NCBI GenBank assembly: GCA_028715725.1
Contig: JAQURG010000001.1
Span: 62,001-126,000, forward strand
Direction of reading: 5' to 3'
Source of the DNA: Methylococcales bacterium
Lineage (GTDB): Bacteria; Pseudomonadota; Gammaproteobacteria; Methylococcales; Methylomonadaceae
DNA length: 64,000 nucleotides
The translations under genes and the position numbers were made by a program. Positions 25,127-36,429 of this stretch are shown piece by piece; position 1 is the stretch's first letter; the number at the start of each line of letters is the position of its first letter. A model generated the notes under the pieces. That model searched no databases, was not told where the DNA came from, and saw only the letters and a program-made list of their open reading frames with translations.

Positions 25127-26398
25127 TCACCTTTTCTCAAATTCATTCAAACAATCAGATACTAAAAAGAAAGACCCAAAAACCAGCAGTAAATCGCCTT
25201 CCTGAGAGATTTTTTTTGCAGCGTCAAAAGCCTGCTCAAAACTGCTGAAACCGAAAGATACACGAGTTATCGGGCTTTGTGAAAAAATCTGACGCATAAG
25301 GGATTCTGTAGCGGCCCTGGGATTGGACAAAGGAGCAAAAAACCAGTCATAAACCACAGGATTCATAATTTCAAGAACAGCTGCAATGTCCTTGTCTTTC
25401 ATCATTGAAAAAACGGCGTGTATTTTTCTGCCCGGAAATGTATCGGTCAGATGCTCAACTAATGTTTTCACTGCTTCCGGGTTATGGCCGACATCCAGAA
25501 GCACCGGAATTTCATCATTGATCAATTGAAACCGGCCGAGCAACCGGGCGTTTGCCAGACCGAACCGAATAGATTCGTCACTAACCGGCAAGTGTTCAGA
25601 TAACATATCCACTGCCAGTATAACGGCTGAAGCGTTACGATACTGATGCTCACCCTTTAAACCTGGCTCAGGCAATTGGACGATATGTCTTTTATCTGAA
25701 AACCAGTCCCAGGTTTCGGACTGTTTTTGATAGGAAAAATCCTTATTGATGCAATAAAGCCGGGCGTTTTTATCGGCGGCACTTTGAGCCAGTGAGTCAG
25801 GCGGCTTCGGATCGCCTACAATAGCGGGAACTTTCGCACGAAAAATACCCGCTTTTTCCCGCCCTATTGCTTCACGTGTTGAACCCAACCAATCTACATG
25901 GTCGATACCTATGCTGGTTATCAGCGCTACATTAGGGTCGACAATATTAACCGCATCAAGCCGCCCGCCTAATCCGACTTCAAGCAACTGAACATCCACA
26001 TCTGACCGCCAGAATATATCAAGCGCGGCCAGCGTGCCAAATTCAAAATAGCTTAATGAAGTATTGCCGCGAACTGACTCTATTCTTGCAAATGCTTCAC
26101 AAATCAATTGATCCGGCACCGGTAAGCCGTCTATTTTAATTCTCTCATTATACTTCAGAATATGAGGAGAAGAATAAGCGCCGACATGATAGCCCTGCGC
26201 CCTGTAAATCGCTTCAAGATAAGCGATACATGAGCCTTTTCCATTGGTCCCTGCAACAGTAATGGTTAGAGGTTTGACGCCGTCCGGATTAAGTGTATGA
26301 AAAACCCTTGCCGCTCGGTCCAGTCCCAAGTCTATCACTAAAGGATGCAGACTTTCCTGCCAATCCAGCCAAGCCCCCAACGAATCAAAACTCATCAT
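25127..26398 (-). CDS. folC: Bifunctional dihydrofolate / folylpolyglutamate synthase
   Basis: Adds glutamate to dihydropteroate (dihydrofolate synthase) and extends polyglutamate tails of folates. Mur-ligase fold: ATP loop TITVAGTNGKGSCIAYLEAI near residue 50, YSSPHILKYNERI near residue 80, LEVGLGGRLDAVNIVDP near residue 140 and the C-terminal domain DVGHNPEA near residue 300. 423 aa, typical. It sits between accD and dedD as in other gammaproteobacteria; 23 bp separate it from the accD stop. Confidence 0.96.
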   Translation of the reverse strand: MMSFDSLGAWLDWQESLHPLVIDLGLDRAARVFHTLNPDGVKPLTITVAGTNGKGSCIAYLEAIYRAQGYHVGAYSSPHILKYNERIKIDGLPVPDQLICEAFARIESVRGNTSLSYFEFGTLAALDIFWRSDVDVQLLEVGLGGRLDAVNIVDPNVALITSIGIDHVDWLGSTREAIGREKAGIFRAKVPAIVGDPKPPDSLAQSAADKNARLYCINKDFSYQKQSETWDWFSDKRHIVQLPEPGLKGEHQYRNASAVILAVDMLSEHLPVSDESIRFGLANARLLGRFQLINDEIPVLLDVGHNPEAVKTLVEHLTDTFPGRKIHAVFSMMKDKDIAAVLEIMNPVVYDWFFAPLSNPRAATESLMRQIFSQSPITRVSFGFSSFEQAFDAAKKISQEGDLLLVFGSFFLVSDCLNEFEKR

Positions 26399-26421
26399 TA
26401 GTCAAGTGCTTGAAAAGTGAG

Positions 26422-27360
26422 TTATTCCTGATCAGAATGGAGCTCAACAACATTTTCAGCTATAACAGCTTCCGGGATTGGGTCAACTAAAAGAGGTACC
26501 TCTAATATACCCGCCATTAGCATAGTCAGAATGCTGTGCATTTTATCGCGTATTTCTCGTCTATCGATAATCATATCTATCGCGCCATGCTCCTGGAGAA
26601 ATTCACTACGCTGAAAGCCTTCGGGCAGCTTTTCACGAACGGTTTGTTCTATTACTCTGGGTCCGGCAAAACCAATCAAGGCATTGGGTTCGGCCGCATT
26701 AATATCCCCCAGCATGGCTAAACTGGCTGACACGCCGCCCATGGTCGGGTCTGTCATAAAAGAGATATAAGGAAGTCCTGCATCGGCAAGCCTGGTTAAT
26801 ACCGCGCTGGTTTTCGCCATTTGAAACAGGGAATATAATGATTCCTGCATCCTGGCGCCGCCACTTGACGTAAAGACTATAAACGGCACTCCCAACTCGA
26901 CACTCTTGTTAACCCCACGGACAAAACGCTCTCCCACCACTGACCCCATTGACCCACCCATGAATTTAAAGTCAAAAGCGGCAACAACAATATCGTCGCC
27001 TTTAAGCCGTCCCTTCATGACAACCAGGGCGTCATTTTCCTTGGTTTGTTTTTGCGCCTGAATGATCCTGTCTTTATATTTTTTGCTATCCTTGAATTTT
27101 AATGGATCAACGGGCTTGATATTTTTGCCGATTTCCTCGCGGCCTTCCTCATCCAGAAATATGTTCAAACGCATTCTCGCGGAAATACGCATATGATGTT
27201 CGCATTTTGGACAGACGCTAAGATTTCTCTCCAATTCTATATTATAAAGAATTGCATTACAGCTAGGGCACTTGGTCCACAATCCTTCAGGCACTGCACC
27301 TTTTTTACTGGACCCCTCGGTTCTGATTGTTTTGGGGAGTAATTTTTCAAACCAACTCAT
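26422..27360 (-). CDS. accD: Acetyl-CoA carboxylase carboxyltransferase subunit beta
   Basis: Beta half of the carboxyltransferase that makes malonyl-CoA for fatty-acid synthesis, partner of AccA. An N-terminal four-Cys zinc ribbon ([20 protein letters not shown] then PKCEHH) lies at residues about 32-57. The crotonase-like fold follows ([34 protein letters not shown]). The true start is the ATG of [10 protein letters not shown] at 27360 with GGAG 7 nt upstream; the ORF track's extension to 27489 runs into trpA. 312 aa. It lies 31 bp after trpA. Confidence 0.97.
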   Translation of the reverse strand: MSWFEKLLPKTIRTEGSSKKGAVPEGLWTKCPSCNAILYNIELERNLSVCPKCEHHMRISARMRLNIFLDEEGREEIGKNIKPVDPLKFKDSKKYKDRIIQAQKQTKENDALVVMKGRLKGDDIVVAAFDFKFMGGSMGSVVGERFVRGVNKSVELGVPFIVFTSSGGARMQESLYSLFQMAKTSAVLTRLADAGLPYISFMTDPTMGGVSASLAMLGDINAAEPNALIGFAGPRVIEQTVREKLPEGFQRSEFLQEHGAIDMIIDRREIRDKMHSILTMLMAGILEVPLLVDPIPEAVIAENVVELHSDQE

Positions 27361-27391
27361 TCGTATGCTCCGTAGCGCTTTATCATCATGC

Positions 27392-28207
27392 TCATGACTG
27401 CACCTGATTATCCATTGCCTGACGCATGGATGCCAGCAGCTCGACGATTTCATTTTTAGCCTGCTCGAAATCATCCGGATTTGCTTCAATTTTACTAATC
27501 AGGGCGCTGCCGATAACAACGCCATCGCCCAGGTTTGCAACTGTCTTCGCTGTTTCCGCATCCTTAACCCCGAAACCGATAGCGACCGGTAACCGTGTAT
27601 TTGCCCTGATTTGTTGCAGTTTGTTTTCGATATCTGCGGTATTCAAATGCCCGGCGCCGGTTACGCCTTTTAGCGAAACATAATAAATATAACCGCTACC
27701 TGCCGCAGCCATTTTTTTAATACGCTCATCGCTGCTATTCGGCGCTAACAGAAAAATAGGATGAATACCCCGGGCCTTTAACAATGCGCTGCATTCCAGT
27801 CCTTCTTCGGGAGGTAAATCAACGGTTAAAACTCCATCGATTTCAGCCCGTTGCGCAGCATTGGCAAATGCTTCATAACCCATTGCTTCAATCGGGTTTA
27901 AATAACCCATCAACACGACCGGGGTAAGCTGGTCGTTTTTTCTGAATTCTATAGCGATCTCCAGAGTTCTCCTCAAGCTCATCTTATGAGCCAAAGCGCG
28001 CTCGCTGGCACGCTGAATAACAGGGCCATCGGCCATCGGATCGGAAAATGGCACGCCCAATTCAATAATATCGACACCTGCCTTTACCATCGAATGCATC
28101 ATCGGTACGGTAAAATCAGGTCTTGGATCACCCGCAGTAATGAAAGGAATCAACGCCTTGCGGCCTGTTTTTGCAAGTTCTTCAAATTTGGCGGCTAAAC
28201 GGCTCAC
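27392..28207 (-). CDS. trpA: Tryptophan synthase alpha subunit
   Basis: Cleaves indole-3-glycerol phosphate to indole and glyceraldehyde 3-phosphate inside the TrpA2B2 complex, channelling indole to TrpB. TIM barrel with the catalytic Glu in [18 protein letters not shown] near residue 49 and Asp in the same motif, and the phosphate site near [13 protein letters not shown] and GVVIGSALI. 271 aa. Its ATG overlaps the trpB stop by 4 nt (ATGA), as expected for stoichiometric synthesis. Confidence 0.97.
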   Translation of the reverse strand: MSRLAAKFEELAKTGRKALIPFITAGDPRPDFTVPMMHSMVKAGVDIIELGVPFSDPMADGPVIQRASERALAHKMSLRRTLEIAIEFRKNDQLTPVVLMGYLNPIEAMGYEAFANAAQRAEIDGVLTVDLPPEEGLECSALLKARGIHPIFLLAPNSSDERIKKMAAAGSGYIYYVSLKGVTGAGHLNTADIENKLQQIRANTRLPVAIGFGVKDAETAKTVANLGDGVVIGSALISKIEANPDDFEQAKNEIVELLASMRQAMDNQVQS

Positions 28208-29406
28208 AGTTCTATCCCCTCACGTTTGGCCATGGTTTGCATATCTTTATCGCCGCGACCGGACAAACTGACAATAATAATCTCGTCTTTGTTCATAGTC
28301 GGCGCGAGTTTCATCGTGTAAGCCATGGCATGGCTGGATTCCAGTGCAGGAATAATGCCTTCCATGCGCGTCAGGGCATAAAAACCTTCCAGTGCTTCGG
28401 TGTCGGTTATATTGACATAGGTCGCCCGCTTCGTATCTTTCAGCCAAGCATGCTCAGGGCCTACTCCGGGGTAATCCAGGCCTGCCGAGATAGAATGGGT
28501 CTCGATAATTTCACCGTCATCATCAGCCATTAAATAAGTACGATTACCGTGCAATACGCCTGGCCGGCCCGCACACAACGGAGCCGAATGCCGACCTGTC
28601 GCCACACCGTCACCCGCCGCCTCAACGCCGAACATTTTTACCGATTCATCTTCAATAAAGGGATAAAACAGACCGATAGCATTTGAACCGCCGCCGACAC
28701 AAGCCACCAAAGCATCAGGTAAACGTCCTGTCGCCTCCAGGCATTGCTGTTTGGACTCGCGTCCAATAATTGCCTGAAAATCTCTCACCATGGCCGGATA
28801 AGGGTGTGGACCTGCAACTGTGCCGATAATATAAAAGGTATTATCGACATTCGTTACCCAATCCCTGAGCGCTTCGTTCAGGGCGTCTTTCAGAGTTTTT
28901 GATCCTGACTCAACCGCGACTACTTTTGCCCCCAATAACTTCATGCGATAAACATTCAGGGATTGCCGAACTACGTCAACGGCGCCCATATAAACCACGC
29001 ACTCCAGCCCCAGTCTTGCAGCAACCGTTGCGGTTGCAACGCCGTGCTGGCCTGCTCCGGTTTCAGCAATAATGCGAGTTTTACCCATACGTTTAGCCAG
29101 TAACGCCTGGCCCACTGTATTGTTGATTTTATGAGAGCCGGTATGATTAAGATCCTCGCGTTTTAAATAGATCTGCGCACCACCCAGTTCCCGACTCCAG
29201 CGCTCGGCATGGTACAAAGGCGAAGGCCGTCCTACGTAGTCTTTTAGGTCAGCGTCCAGTTCGGCTATAAATTCAGGATCTTTTAAATACTGTTGATAAG
29301 CTGCATTTAATTCCTGAATGGGCGGTATTAATGTTTCAGCAACGAAAATTCCGCCGTAAGGGCCAAAATGTCCCCGCTCATCGGGCATATTATATTTTTC
29401 GGTCAT
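28204..29406 (-). CDS. trpB: Tryptophan synthase beta subunit
   Basis: PLP enzyme joining indole and serine to tryptophan. The Schiff-base Lys is in [20 protein letters not shown] near residue 88, the PLP phosphate loop is [17 protein letters not shown] near residue 230, and the ammonium-handling segment ETGAGQHG is present. 400 aa, standard TrpB1 type. It overlaps trpF by 4 nt (ATGA) and trpA by 4 nt. Confidence 0.98.
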   Translation of the reverse strand: MTEKYNMPDERGHFGPYGGIFVAETLIPPIQELNAAYQQYLKDPEFIAELDADLKDYVGRPSPLYHAERWSRELGGAQIYLKREDLNHTGSHKINNTVGQALLAKRMGKTRIIAETGAGQHGVATATVAARLGLECVVYMGAVDVVRQSLNVYRMKLLGAKVVAVESGSKTLKDALNEALRDWVTNVDNTFYIIGTVAGPHPYPAMVRDFQAIIGRESKQQCLEATGRLPDALVACVGGGSNAIGLFYPFIEDESVKMFGVEAAGDGVATGRHSAPLCAGRPGVLHGNRTYLMADDDGEIIETHSISAGLDYPGVGPEHAWLKDTKRATYVNITDTEALEGFYALTRMEGIIPALESSHAMAYTMKLAPTMNKDEIIIVSLSGRGDKDMQTMAKREGIEL

Positions 29407-30035
29407 GTTATTGCTTTGTCACCCTCATTAACTTGTTTTATAAATGCCGCCATTTTAAGCGAGTCTTTAATACCTTTTTCTGTTTCCACACAGCTACTCA
29501 CATCAAGCGCGTAAGGTCTTACTGTCTGTACGGCCTGTTTGGCATTCTCCACATTCAGACCACCCGCCAGGATTACAGGCAGCCCACACTGATCAGGTAT
29601 CAGCTCCCAGTCAAATTGACTACCCGTACCACCCTTGGCATCGGGATGATACGCGTCCAGCAATAACCCGTCGGCATCGTTATAGCGCTGGGCCAATGCG
29701 GAAATATCAATGCCCTCGCGCATGCTTACCGCTTTAATGTAGCGTTTATTATAAACTCTGCATGCTTCAGCCGGTTCATCGCCATGAAATTGCAAACAAT
29801 CAATCGGTACCCTTGCCAGAATCTCGCGTATCCTGGCTTCCTGCTCGTCGACAAACAAAGCGACAACCGTGGTGAATGCAGTTAAGGCATTGACAATTCT
29901 GATCGCCTGTTCAATTTCAACATGCCTCGGACTAGGCGGATAAAACACTAACCCGATTGCATCTATACCCAAATGAGCCGCATGAACCGCATCTTCAACA
30001 CGGGTAAAACCGCAAATTTTAACGCGAGTTCGCAT
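29403..30035 (-). CDS. trpF: Phosphoribosylanthranilate isomerase
   Basis: Amadori rearrangement of phosphoribosylanthranilate in tryptophan synthesis. Small TIM barrel: [11 protein letters not shown] at the N-terminus with the catalytic Cys, [28 protein letters not shown] with the catalytic Asp, [10 protein letters not shown], and [16 protein letters not shown] at the end. 210 aa. First gene of trpF-trpB-trpA-accD, facing away from valS across a 467-bp gap, so a promoter should lie there. An extended -10-like TGTTATCCT occurs about 45 nt upstream. Confidence 0.96.
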   Translation of the reverse strand: MRTRVKICGFTRVEDAVHAAHLGIDAIGLVFYPPSPRHVEIEQAIRIVNALTAFTTVVALFVDEQEARIREILARVPIDCLQFHGDEPAEACRVYNKRYIKAVSMREGIDISALAQRYNDADGLLLDAYHPDAKGGTGSQFDWELIPDQCGLPVILAGGLNVENAKQAVQTVRPYALDVSSCVETEKGIKDSLKMAAFIKQVNEGDKAIT

Positions 30036-30502
30036 AAAGTGGCATGAGAATTTGTGGAAAAAAATTAGCCAAATAGGATAACATAATAATGTGTTTATTT
30101 AATTGAAAATCAATCATCGCAATGTAACATCATTAAATATTCCCGCTATCATCGTTATTAAAAACGCTGACTTTTAATCGCCACCCGCATTTCTATCGCT
30201 ATTTCAAAAAGCTCCTTTATCAACCCGGGCTCTTTGATGCTAACCTTGCGGTTATCTCATGAATAATCAAAGTTTGGCGGTACAGCTAATCCTTGCAAGA
30301 GGGCTTAAGGCTGATAAGTATTGCACTCAACTTTAAAACATCAATAACCCGTATTTTTAAAATAACCCGGCGATCACGGCAATGCTATCTCTTTTTTGTT
30401 ACACTTGCTGAATTAAATTCATACACACTCACTTAACCAACCCATTGAGTAATCTTGCTCATTGCAGATTAACAATTTTCCACAAATATATAACGCGCAT
30501 CC
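30036..30502. other. Divergent intergenic region, trpF / valS
   Basis: AT-rich 467 bp that must hold promoters in both directions. On the trpF side TGTTATCCT (plus-strand complement near 30076-30084) looks like an extended -10. On the valS side no clear -35/-10 pair was found. No leader peptide rich in Trp, T-box, tRNA or ORF was recognised. Confidence 0.4.
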
Positions 30503-33346
30503 ATGGATAAAACATACGCCCCCCATTCAATCGAACAACGCTGGTACAAAACTTGGGAAGAAAAAGGCTATTTTACCGCACAAAAAACAGGCGAATCCTA
30601 TTGCATCATGATCCCACCGCCCAACGTCACCGGCAGTTTACATATGGGTCATGCTTTTCAGGATACGATCATGGACGCCCTCATCCGCTACCACCGCATG
30701 AAAGGCTATAGCACCTTGTGGCAAGCGGGAACTGATCATGCCGGGATAGCCACACAAATGGTTGTGGAACGACTGTGTAATGCTGAAGGAAAAACCCGCC
30801 ACGATTATGGACGGGGAAAATTTATTGATAAAGTCTGGCAATGGAAAGCTGAATCGGGAGGTACGATTACCCGCCAACTGCGGCGCATGGGCTCTTCTCT
30901 GGACTGGAGCAGGGAGCGCTTTACAATGGATGAAGGCATGTCTGACGCCGTTCAGGAGGTATTTATACGCTTGTATGAGGAAGGGCTGATTTACCGCGGC
31001 AAACGTTTGGTCAATTGGGACCCGGTTCTGCACACGGCCGTTTCTGACTTGGAAGTACTGTCCGCAGAAGAGTCAGGCTCGATGTGGCATATTCGTTACC
31101 CGCTATCTAATGGACAAGGGCATATGATTGTTGCAACCACTCGTCCTGAAACCCTGCTCGGCGATGCGGCGGTTGCGATACATCCCGATGATGACCGCTA
31201 CAAACATGTGCTGGGCGAGTTCCTCGAACTGCCGCTTACCGGCCGCAGGATTCCGATTATTGCCGATGACTATGTCGATCCTGAATTTGGAACAGGCTGC
31301 GTCAAGATCACGCCCGCCCATGATTTTAACGACTACGAAGTATGGACGCGCCACCGCAATACTGCTGTAATCCAGGCATTACCGCATGGCGGCTTGATTA
31401 ATATTTTTACAGTTGACGCAACAATACGCCGCAATGGGATAGATGAAAATAATCTGATTCCGGAAAAATATTGCGGCCTGGATCGCTTTGAAGCACGCAA
31501 ACAAATAGTCGCTGATCTTGAGGCTGGCGGTTTGCTGGAAAAAATTGCCGACCATAAATTGATGGTGCCAAGGGGAGACCGCACTAATAGCATCATCGAA
31601 CCGTTACTGACTGACCAATGGTATGTCAAGGTTGCGCCATTGGCGGAGCCTGCGATTGCAGCTGTTGAAAACGGCGATATTAAATTTGTCCCGGACAACT
31701 GGAAAAACACTTATTTTGACTGGATGCGCAACATTCAGGACTGGTGCATCTCCCGGCAAATCTGGTGGGGGCACCGAATCCCGGCCTGGTATGATGACAA
31801 GGGAAATATTTATGTCGGCCGCTCCGAGCAAGCCATCCGCGAGAAACATCACTTGCCCGCTGATTACCTATTGAAACAGGATGAAGACGTGCTCGATACC
31901 TGGTTTTCATCAGCGCTTTGGCCTTTTTCAACGCTTGGCTGGCCGGAAAATACGCCGGAACTGGCGAAACATTACCCAACCAGCGTTTTGGTAACAGGTT
32001 TTGACATTATCTTCTTCTGGGTGGCCCGGATGATCATGATGGGATTGAAATTCCAGGGTACAGTGCCGTTTAAGGAAGTCTACATCCACGGACTGGTGCG
32101 TGATGCGGAAGGTCAGAAAATGTCCAAATCCAAGGGTAATGTACTGGACCCGATCGACATCATCGACGGTATAGAACTGGATGCTTTGGTGGAAAAGCGC
32201 ACCTCCGGCATGATGCAGCCGCATTTAGCCAAAAAAATCGCACAGGATACGCGCAAACATTTTCCGGACGGAATTCAGTCTTATGGCACAGATGCTTTGC
32301 GCTTTACCTTTGCCTCTTTGGCATCGACAGGCAGGGATATTCGTTTTGATCTTGCCAGAACGGAAGGTTATCGCAATTTCTGCAATAAACTATGGAATGC
32401 TGCACGCTTCGTGCTGATGAATACCGAAGGGCAGAATAACGGCTTATCTGATGCAGCCTGCGCCTATACGCAAGTAGATCGCTGGATTATTTCCAGACTG
32501 CATCAGGTAACGGCTGCAACAAACCACGCCATCGATAATTATCGTTTTGACCTGGCGGCGCAGGCCATTTATGACTTTACCTGGAATGAATACTGCGACT
32601 GGTACCTGGAACTGGCGAAAATATCGCTGCAAGCAGATGATGAAGCATTGCAACGCGGCACTCGTAAAACTCTGCTCACCGTTCTGGAATCCATTTTACG
32701 TTTGGCGCATCCGATCATGCCGTTTATTACCGAAGAAATCTGGCAAAGAGTTGCACCACTGGCAGGTATTATAGTCAGCAATGGCGCCGCAAACGGCCGG
32801 GAACAGGCCGACACTATCATGCTCCAGCCTTATCCGGCAGCCGATGAAGCACAAATTGCGGACGAGGCCATTGCCGAGACTAATTGGATAATGAACTTTA
32901 TTCTGGGTGTACGCCGTATTCGTGGAGAAATGAATATTGCTCCGGGTAAGCTCTTGCCGGTATTACTACAGAATGGTTCTGCTATTGACCAAAGCTATTT
33001 AACTCGTAATAGGCTTAATTTAAGCAAGCTCGGGCGGCTGGAGTCGATAACCTGGTTAAATAGCGCAGACACAACCCCCGAATCGGCAATTGCATTGATC
33101 GGCAAGATGAAGATCCTGATTCCAATGGCAGGCTTGATTGACAAAACAGCTGAATTGGCGCGACTGGAAAAAGAAATACAAAAAATTAAAAACGACTTGC
33201 CCAGAGTAGAGGGCAAATTAAGTAATCCGACCTTTGTCAATAAGGCCCCGCCGGAGGTTATTAATAAAGAAAAAGCCCGGCTGGCTGATTTACACACAAT
33301 GCTCAATAACCTCGAGCAACAACACAATAAAATCATGGCATTGTAA
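30503..33346 (+). CDS. valS: Valyl-tRNA synthetase
   Basis: Class I aminoacyl-tRNA synthetase charging tRNA-Val, with an editing (CP1) domain. HIGH-type motif [14 protein letters not shown] near residue 45, KMSKS loop [14 protein letters not shown] near residue 538, editing region [20 protein letters not shown] near residue 210, and a C-terminal coiled coil ([18 protein letters not shown]). 947 aa, normal for bacteria. Monocistronic here; pilB follows 91 bp later in the same direction with no obvious terminator. Confidence 0.98.
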   Translation: MDKTYAPHSIEQRWYKTWEEKGYFTAQKTGESYCIMIPPPNVTGSLHMGHAFQDTIMDALIRYHRMKGYSTLWQAGTDHAGIATQMVVERLCNAEGKTRHDYGRGKFIDKVWQWKAESGGTITRQLRRMGSSLDWSRERFTMDEGMSDAVQEVFIRLYEEGLIYRGKRLVNWDPVLHTAVSDLEVLSAEESGSMWHIRYPLSNGQGHMIVATTRPETLLGDAAVAIHPDDDRYKHVLGEFLELPLTGRRIPIIADDYVDPEFGTGCVKITPAHDFNDYEVWTRHRNTAVIQALPHGGLINIFTVDATIRRNGIDENNLIPEKYCGLDRFEARKQIVADLEAGGLLEKIADHKLMVPRGDRTNSIIEPLLTDQWYVKVAPLAEPAIAAVENGDIKFVPDNWKNTYFDWMRNIQDWCISRQIWWGHRIPAWYDDKGNIYVGRSEQAIREKHHLPADYLLKQDEDVLDTWFSSALWPFSTLGWPENTPELAKHYPTSVLVTGFDIIFFWVARMIMMGLKFQGTVPFKEVYIHGLVRDAEGQKMSKSKGNVLDPIDIIDGIELDALVEKRTSGMMQPHLAKKIAQDTRKHFPDGIQSYGTDALRFTFASLASTGRDIRFDLARTEGYRNFCNKLWNAARFVLMNTEGQNNGLSDAACAYTQVDRWIISRLHQVTAATNHAIDNYRFDLAAQAIYDFTWNEYCDWYLELAKISLQADDEALQRGTRKTLLTVLESILRLAHPIMPFITEEIWQRVAPLAGIIVSNGAANGREQADTIMLQPYPAADEAQIADEAIAETNWIMNFILGVRRIRGEMNIAPGKLLPVLLQNGSAIDQSYLTRNRLNLSKLGRLESITWLNSADTTPESAIALIGKMKILIPMAGLIDKTAELARLEKEIQKIKNDLPRVEGKLSNPTFVNKAPPEVINKEKARLADLHTMLNNLEQQHNKIMAL

Positions 33347-33437
33347 AATAAGACTAAGGATTTGATCAGGCTCCTGGTTGCTTGAACCTTGAGCCCCATT
33401 CAACTACTATTTATGAAATTCACGAGGTAATCATTAC

Positions 33438-35150
33438 ATGGCTATCGCAACAACAGATTTTCAATTTGCCGGCATAACAAGGTGCCTGATTCAGGAAGGT
33501 CTGTTGACTGAAAACGATGCCAGAATTCATAGCAAGGAAGCACAAAAAAACAAGACGCCGTTAATTAGCTATCTTGTTGCTAACAAAATTGTTGATAGTA
33601 AGACTATCGCCTCAAAAGCTTCAATTGAATTCGGGCTCCCTTTTTTTGATCTTGACGCTATAGATCTTCGTAACCTCCCTATGGATCTGGTTAGCGAGAA
33701 GCTTATACGCAATTATCATACGCTTCCCCTTTTTACCCGGGGCAAAACGCTGTTTCTAGCCATATCCGATCCAACCAATATTCAGGCGCTGGATGACATA
33801 AAGTTTCAAAGCCGGCTTCATCCGGAAACCATACTGGTTGAAGAGCATAAACTGCTTAAAGCCATCGAGATAGCTTTGGAAGCCAAGGACAGCACAATAT
33901 CCGCACTGCTCGATGAAGACCTGGAGAATCTGGATATCTCCGGAGGAGATGAGGATAATGCTAAAAGTGAAATCAGTTCAGATGTCGACGACGCCCCGAT
34001 TGTACGCTTTGTCAATAAAATTTTATTGGATGCGATAAAAAAAGGGGCTTCCGATATCCACATGGAGCCCTATGAAAAACATTTCCGTATTCGCTTCAGG
34101 GCAGATGGAATGCTCTATCAGGTCGCCAGCCCTCCTTCCAATATCGCGACCAGAATCGTATCCAGGGTTAAAGTCATGTCGAAAATGGATATTGCTGAAC
34201 GCCGTGTTCCACAAGATGGACGCATCAAGATGACTATTTCCAAACACCGGGCGATCGATTTTCGTGTCAATACCTGCCCTACTTTATTTGGTGAAAAAGT
34301 CGTTCTGCGTATTCTAGATCCCAACACGGCCCGGATTGGCATTGAAAAATTAGGCTTTGAACCGGATCAGCAAGAACTTTTTCTTGAGGCCATTAACAAA
34401 CCCTATGGTCTGGTGCTGGTTACCGGCCCCACAGGCAGCGGCAAAACCGTATCGCTGTACACGGGTTTAAACCTTCTCAATAGTATTGACCGCAATATTT
34501 CCACAGCAGAAGACCCGGTGGAAATTACGGTAGAAGGCATTAACCAGGTCAATATAAACCCCAAAGCCGGCTTGACCTTTGCCGGGGCTTTACGTGCTTT
34601 TCTACGACAAGACCCGGATATCATCATGGTTGGGGAAATTCGCGATCTGGAAACTGCTGACATTGCAGTTAAAGCGGCGCAAACCGGCCATTTGGTATTA
34701 TCAACCTTGCATACGAATGATGCCCCACAAACATTAAACCGGCTCATGCTAATGGGTGTCGCACCCTTTAACATTGTCTCAGCGGTTAATTTGATTATGG
34801 CTCAACGTCTGGCGCGCCGCTTGTGTGAATACTGCAAAAAACCCGCTACATTCCCTGGTGTTGTTCTCAAATCAGCCGGCTTTAAAGAAGAGGAGTTGAA
34901 AACACTCCAAATATTCAGCCCTGTAGGCTGTGAACATTGCATGAATGGCTATAAAGGCAGGGTTGGCGTTTATCAGGTCATGACGCTGAGTGACGCAATG
35001 CGCAGCCTTATATTGGAAGGCGGCAATGCTATGCAACTTGCAGAACAAGCAAAATCCGAAGGCATAAATGATTTACGCGCATCAGCATTAAATAAAATTC
35101 GCCAGGGCATTACCAGCCTTGAAGAAATTGACCGGGTTACCAAGGAATAA
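33438..35150 (+). CDS. pilB: Type IV pilus assembly ATPase PilB
   Basis: Cytoplasmic hexameric ATPase that powers pilus extension. N-terminal MshE/GspE-type domain, then Walker A VTGPTGSGKTVSLYTGL near residue 330, Asp and His boxes (AEDPVEITVEGINQV, RAFLRQDPDIIMVGEIRDLETA, TGHLVLSTLHTNDA), and the zinc-binding tetracysteine CEYCKKP / CEHCMNG near residue 470. 570 aa, typical. Its stop overlaps the pilC start (TAATG). The cluster pilB-pilC-pilD-coaE-zapD-yacG matches the Pseudomonas-type order. Confidence 0.97.
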   Translation: MAIATTDFQFAGITRCLIQEGLLTENDARIHSKEAQKNKTPLISYLVANKIVDSKTIASKASIEFGLPFFDLDAIDLRNLPMDLVSEKLIRNYHTLPLFTRGKTLFLAISDPTNIQALDDIKFQSRLHPETILVEEHKLLKAIEIALEAKDSTISALLDEDLENLDISGGDEDNAKSEISSDVDDAPIVRFVNKILLDAIKKGASDIHMEPYEKHFRIRFRADGMLYQVASPPSNIATRIVSRVKVMSKMDIAERRVPQDGRIKMTISKHRAIDFRVNTCPTLFGEKVVLRILDPNTARIGIEKLGFEPDQQELFLEAINKPYGLVLVTGPTGSGKTVSLYTGLNLLNSIDRNISTAEDPVEITVEGINQVNINPKAGLTFAGALRAFLRQDPDIIMVGEIRDLETADIAVKAAQTGHLVLSTLHTNDAPQTLNRLMLMGVAPFNIVSAVNLIMAQRLARRLCEYCKKPATFPGVVLKSAGFKEEELKTLQIFSPVGCEHCMNGYKGRVGVYQVMTLSDAMRSLILEGGNAMQLAEQAKSEGINDLRASALNKIRQGITSLEEIDRVTKE

Positions 35151-36373
35151 TGATGGCAAAGCCAGCTGAACAAATCGATTTTATTTGGGAAGGAACCGAT
35201 AAAAACCGGCAAAAAGCCAAAGGAGAGTTGGCTGCGACAAGCGAAATTATTGCCAAAACGGAATTAAGACGAAGAGGTTACCGAGTCACTAAAATAAAGA
35301 AAAAAGCCAAGCCTCTCTTCGCCGCCAAAAGCAAACCCATTAAACCCGGCGAAATAGCGGTTTTATCCAGACAATTGGCGACTATGCTAAACGCCGGCGT
35401 ACCTCTGGTGCAATCTTTCGATATTATTGGAAAGGGTCATGAAAACCCAAGCATGCAAATCTTGCTGCTAGGCATCAAGGCTGATATTGAAGGTGGCGAT
35501 ACTCTGGCTGAAGCACTTAAGAAAAATCCGCAGTATTTTGATGAATTATTCTGCAATCTGGTTCACGCGGGCGAACAGGCAGGGATATTGGAAGCTTTGT
35601 TAGGAAAAATAGCCACTTATAAAGAAAAAACCGAATCCATGAAGAAAAAAATTAAAAAGGCGTTGACCTATCCCATTGCCGTTCTTGTGGTCGCCTTTAT
35701 CGTTACAGCCATTCTGCTGTTGTTTGTGGTGCCGGTATTTGAAGACCTGTTCAAGAGTTTCGGCGCCGACTTGCCTGCTTTCACTCGAATGGTTATCAAT
35801 ATGTCTGAATGGCTGCAAGAATGGTGGTGGATTATCCTTGGTATTATTATTGCCTGCGTTTATGCCTTTGGCTACTTTAAAAAGCGCTCATTTAAATTTA
35901 ATCATTTCCTCGATAGAGCACTCCTCAAACTTCCCATAGTCGGCCTCATTTTAAATAAGTCCGCTATTGCCCGGTTTTCCAGAACCTTATCCACCATGTC
36001 GGCGGCCGGTGTACCGCTGGTAGATGCATTGCAGTCCGTCGCCGGCGCGTGCGGAAATATTATCTACTTCGAAGCTGTATTAAAAATGCGCGAAGAGGTG
36101 TCAGTCGGCCAAAGACTGCAATTTGCCATGCAACAAACCAACCTTTTTCCAAATATGGTGCAGCAGATGGTCGCCATAGGGGAAGAATCAGGCTCAATGG
36201 ACGCCATGTTAGGTAAAGTGGCCGATTTTTATGAAGAAGAAGTCGACAACCTGGTCGATAACTTAAGCAGTCTGATGGAGCCGATTATTATGGTCGTTTT
36301 AGGCATCCTGGTCGGAGGCCTGATTGTCGCTATGTACCTTCCCATATTCAAATTGGGCGCCGCCGTCGGCTAA
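35150..36373 (+). CDS. pilC: Type IV pilus inner-membrane platform protein PilC
   Basis: Inner-membrane platform that works with PilB to extract and polymerise pilins. Two GspF domains, each with RQLATMLNAGVPLVQSFDII-like and RTLSTMSAAGVPLVDALQSV-like motifs, and transmembrane helices at ALTYPIAVLVVAFIVTAILLL, WWIILGIIIACVYAFGYF and the C-terminal IIMVVLGILVGGLIVAMYLP. 407 aa. The start codon is shared with the pilB stop; MetMet gives a second possible ATG at 35153. Confidence 0.97.
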   Translation: MMAKPAEQIDFIWEGTDKNRQKAKGELAATSEIIAKTELRRRGYRVTKIKKKAKPLFAAKSKPIKPGEIAVLSRQLATMLNAGVPLVQSFDIIGKGHENPSMQILLLGIKADIEGGDTLAEALKKNPQYFDELFCNLVHAGEQAGILEALLGKIATYKEKTESMKKKIKKALTYPIAVLVVAFIVTAILLLFVVPVFEDLFKSFGADLPAFTRMVINMSEWLQEWWWIILGIIIACVYAFGYFKKRSFKFNHFLDRALLKLPIVGLILNKSAIARFSRTLSTMSAAGVPLVDALQSVAGACGNIIYFEAVLKMREEVSVGQRLQFAMQQTNLFPNMVQQMVAIGEESGSMDAMLGKVADFYEEEVDNLVDNLSSLMEPIIMVVLGILVGGLIVAMYLPIFKLGAAVG

Positions 36374-36391
36374 CCGTTTTTATATGCCCCG

Positions 36392-36422
36392 TTCGGAAGC
36401 ACTCCGAATATACACTTTTTTA
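36392..36422 (+). terminator. Weak terminator-like hairpin between pilC and pilD
   Basis: TTCGGA-agcac-TCCGAA forms a 6-bp stem and a T-run (seven to eight T) begins about 7 nt later. The offset T-run makes it a poor terminator; it may lower read-through from pilBC into pilD. Confidence 0.3.
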
Positions 36423-36429
36423 AAAACGC

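Noticed and set aside
30036-30502. T-box or Trp attenuator between trpF and valS
   Set aside because: No T-box consensus, no Trp-rich leader peptide and no terminator/antiterminator pair could be found.
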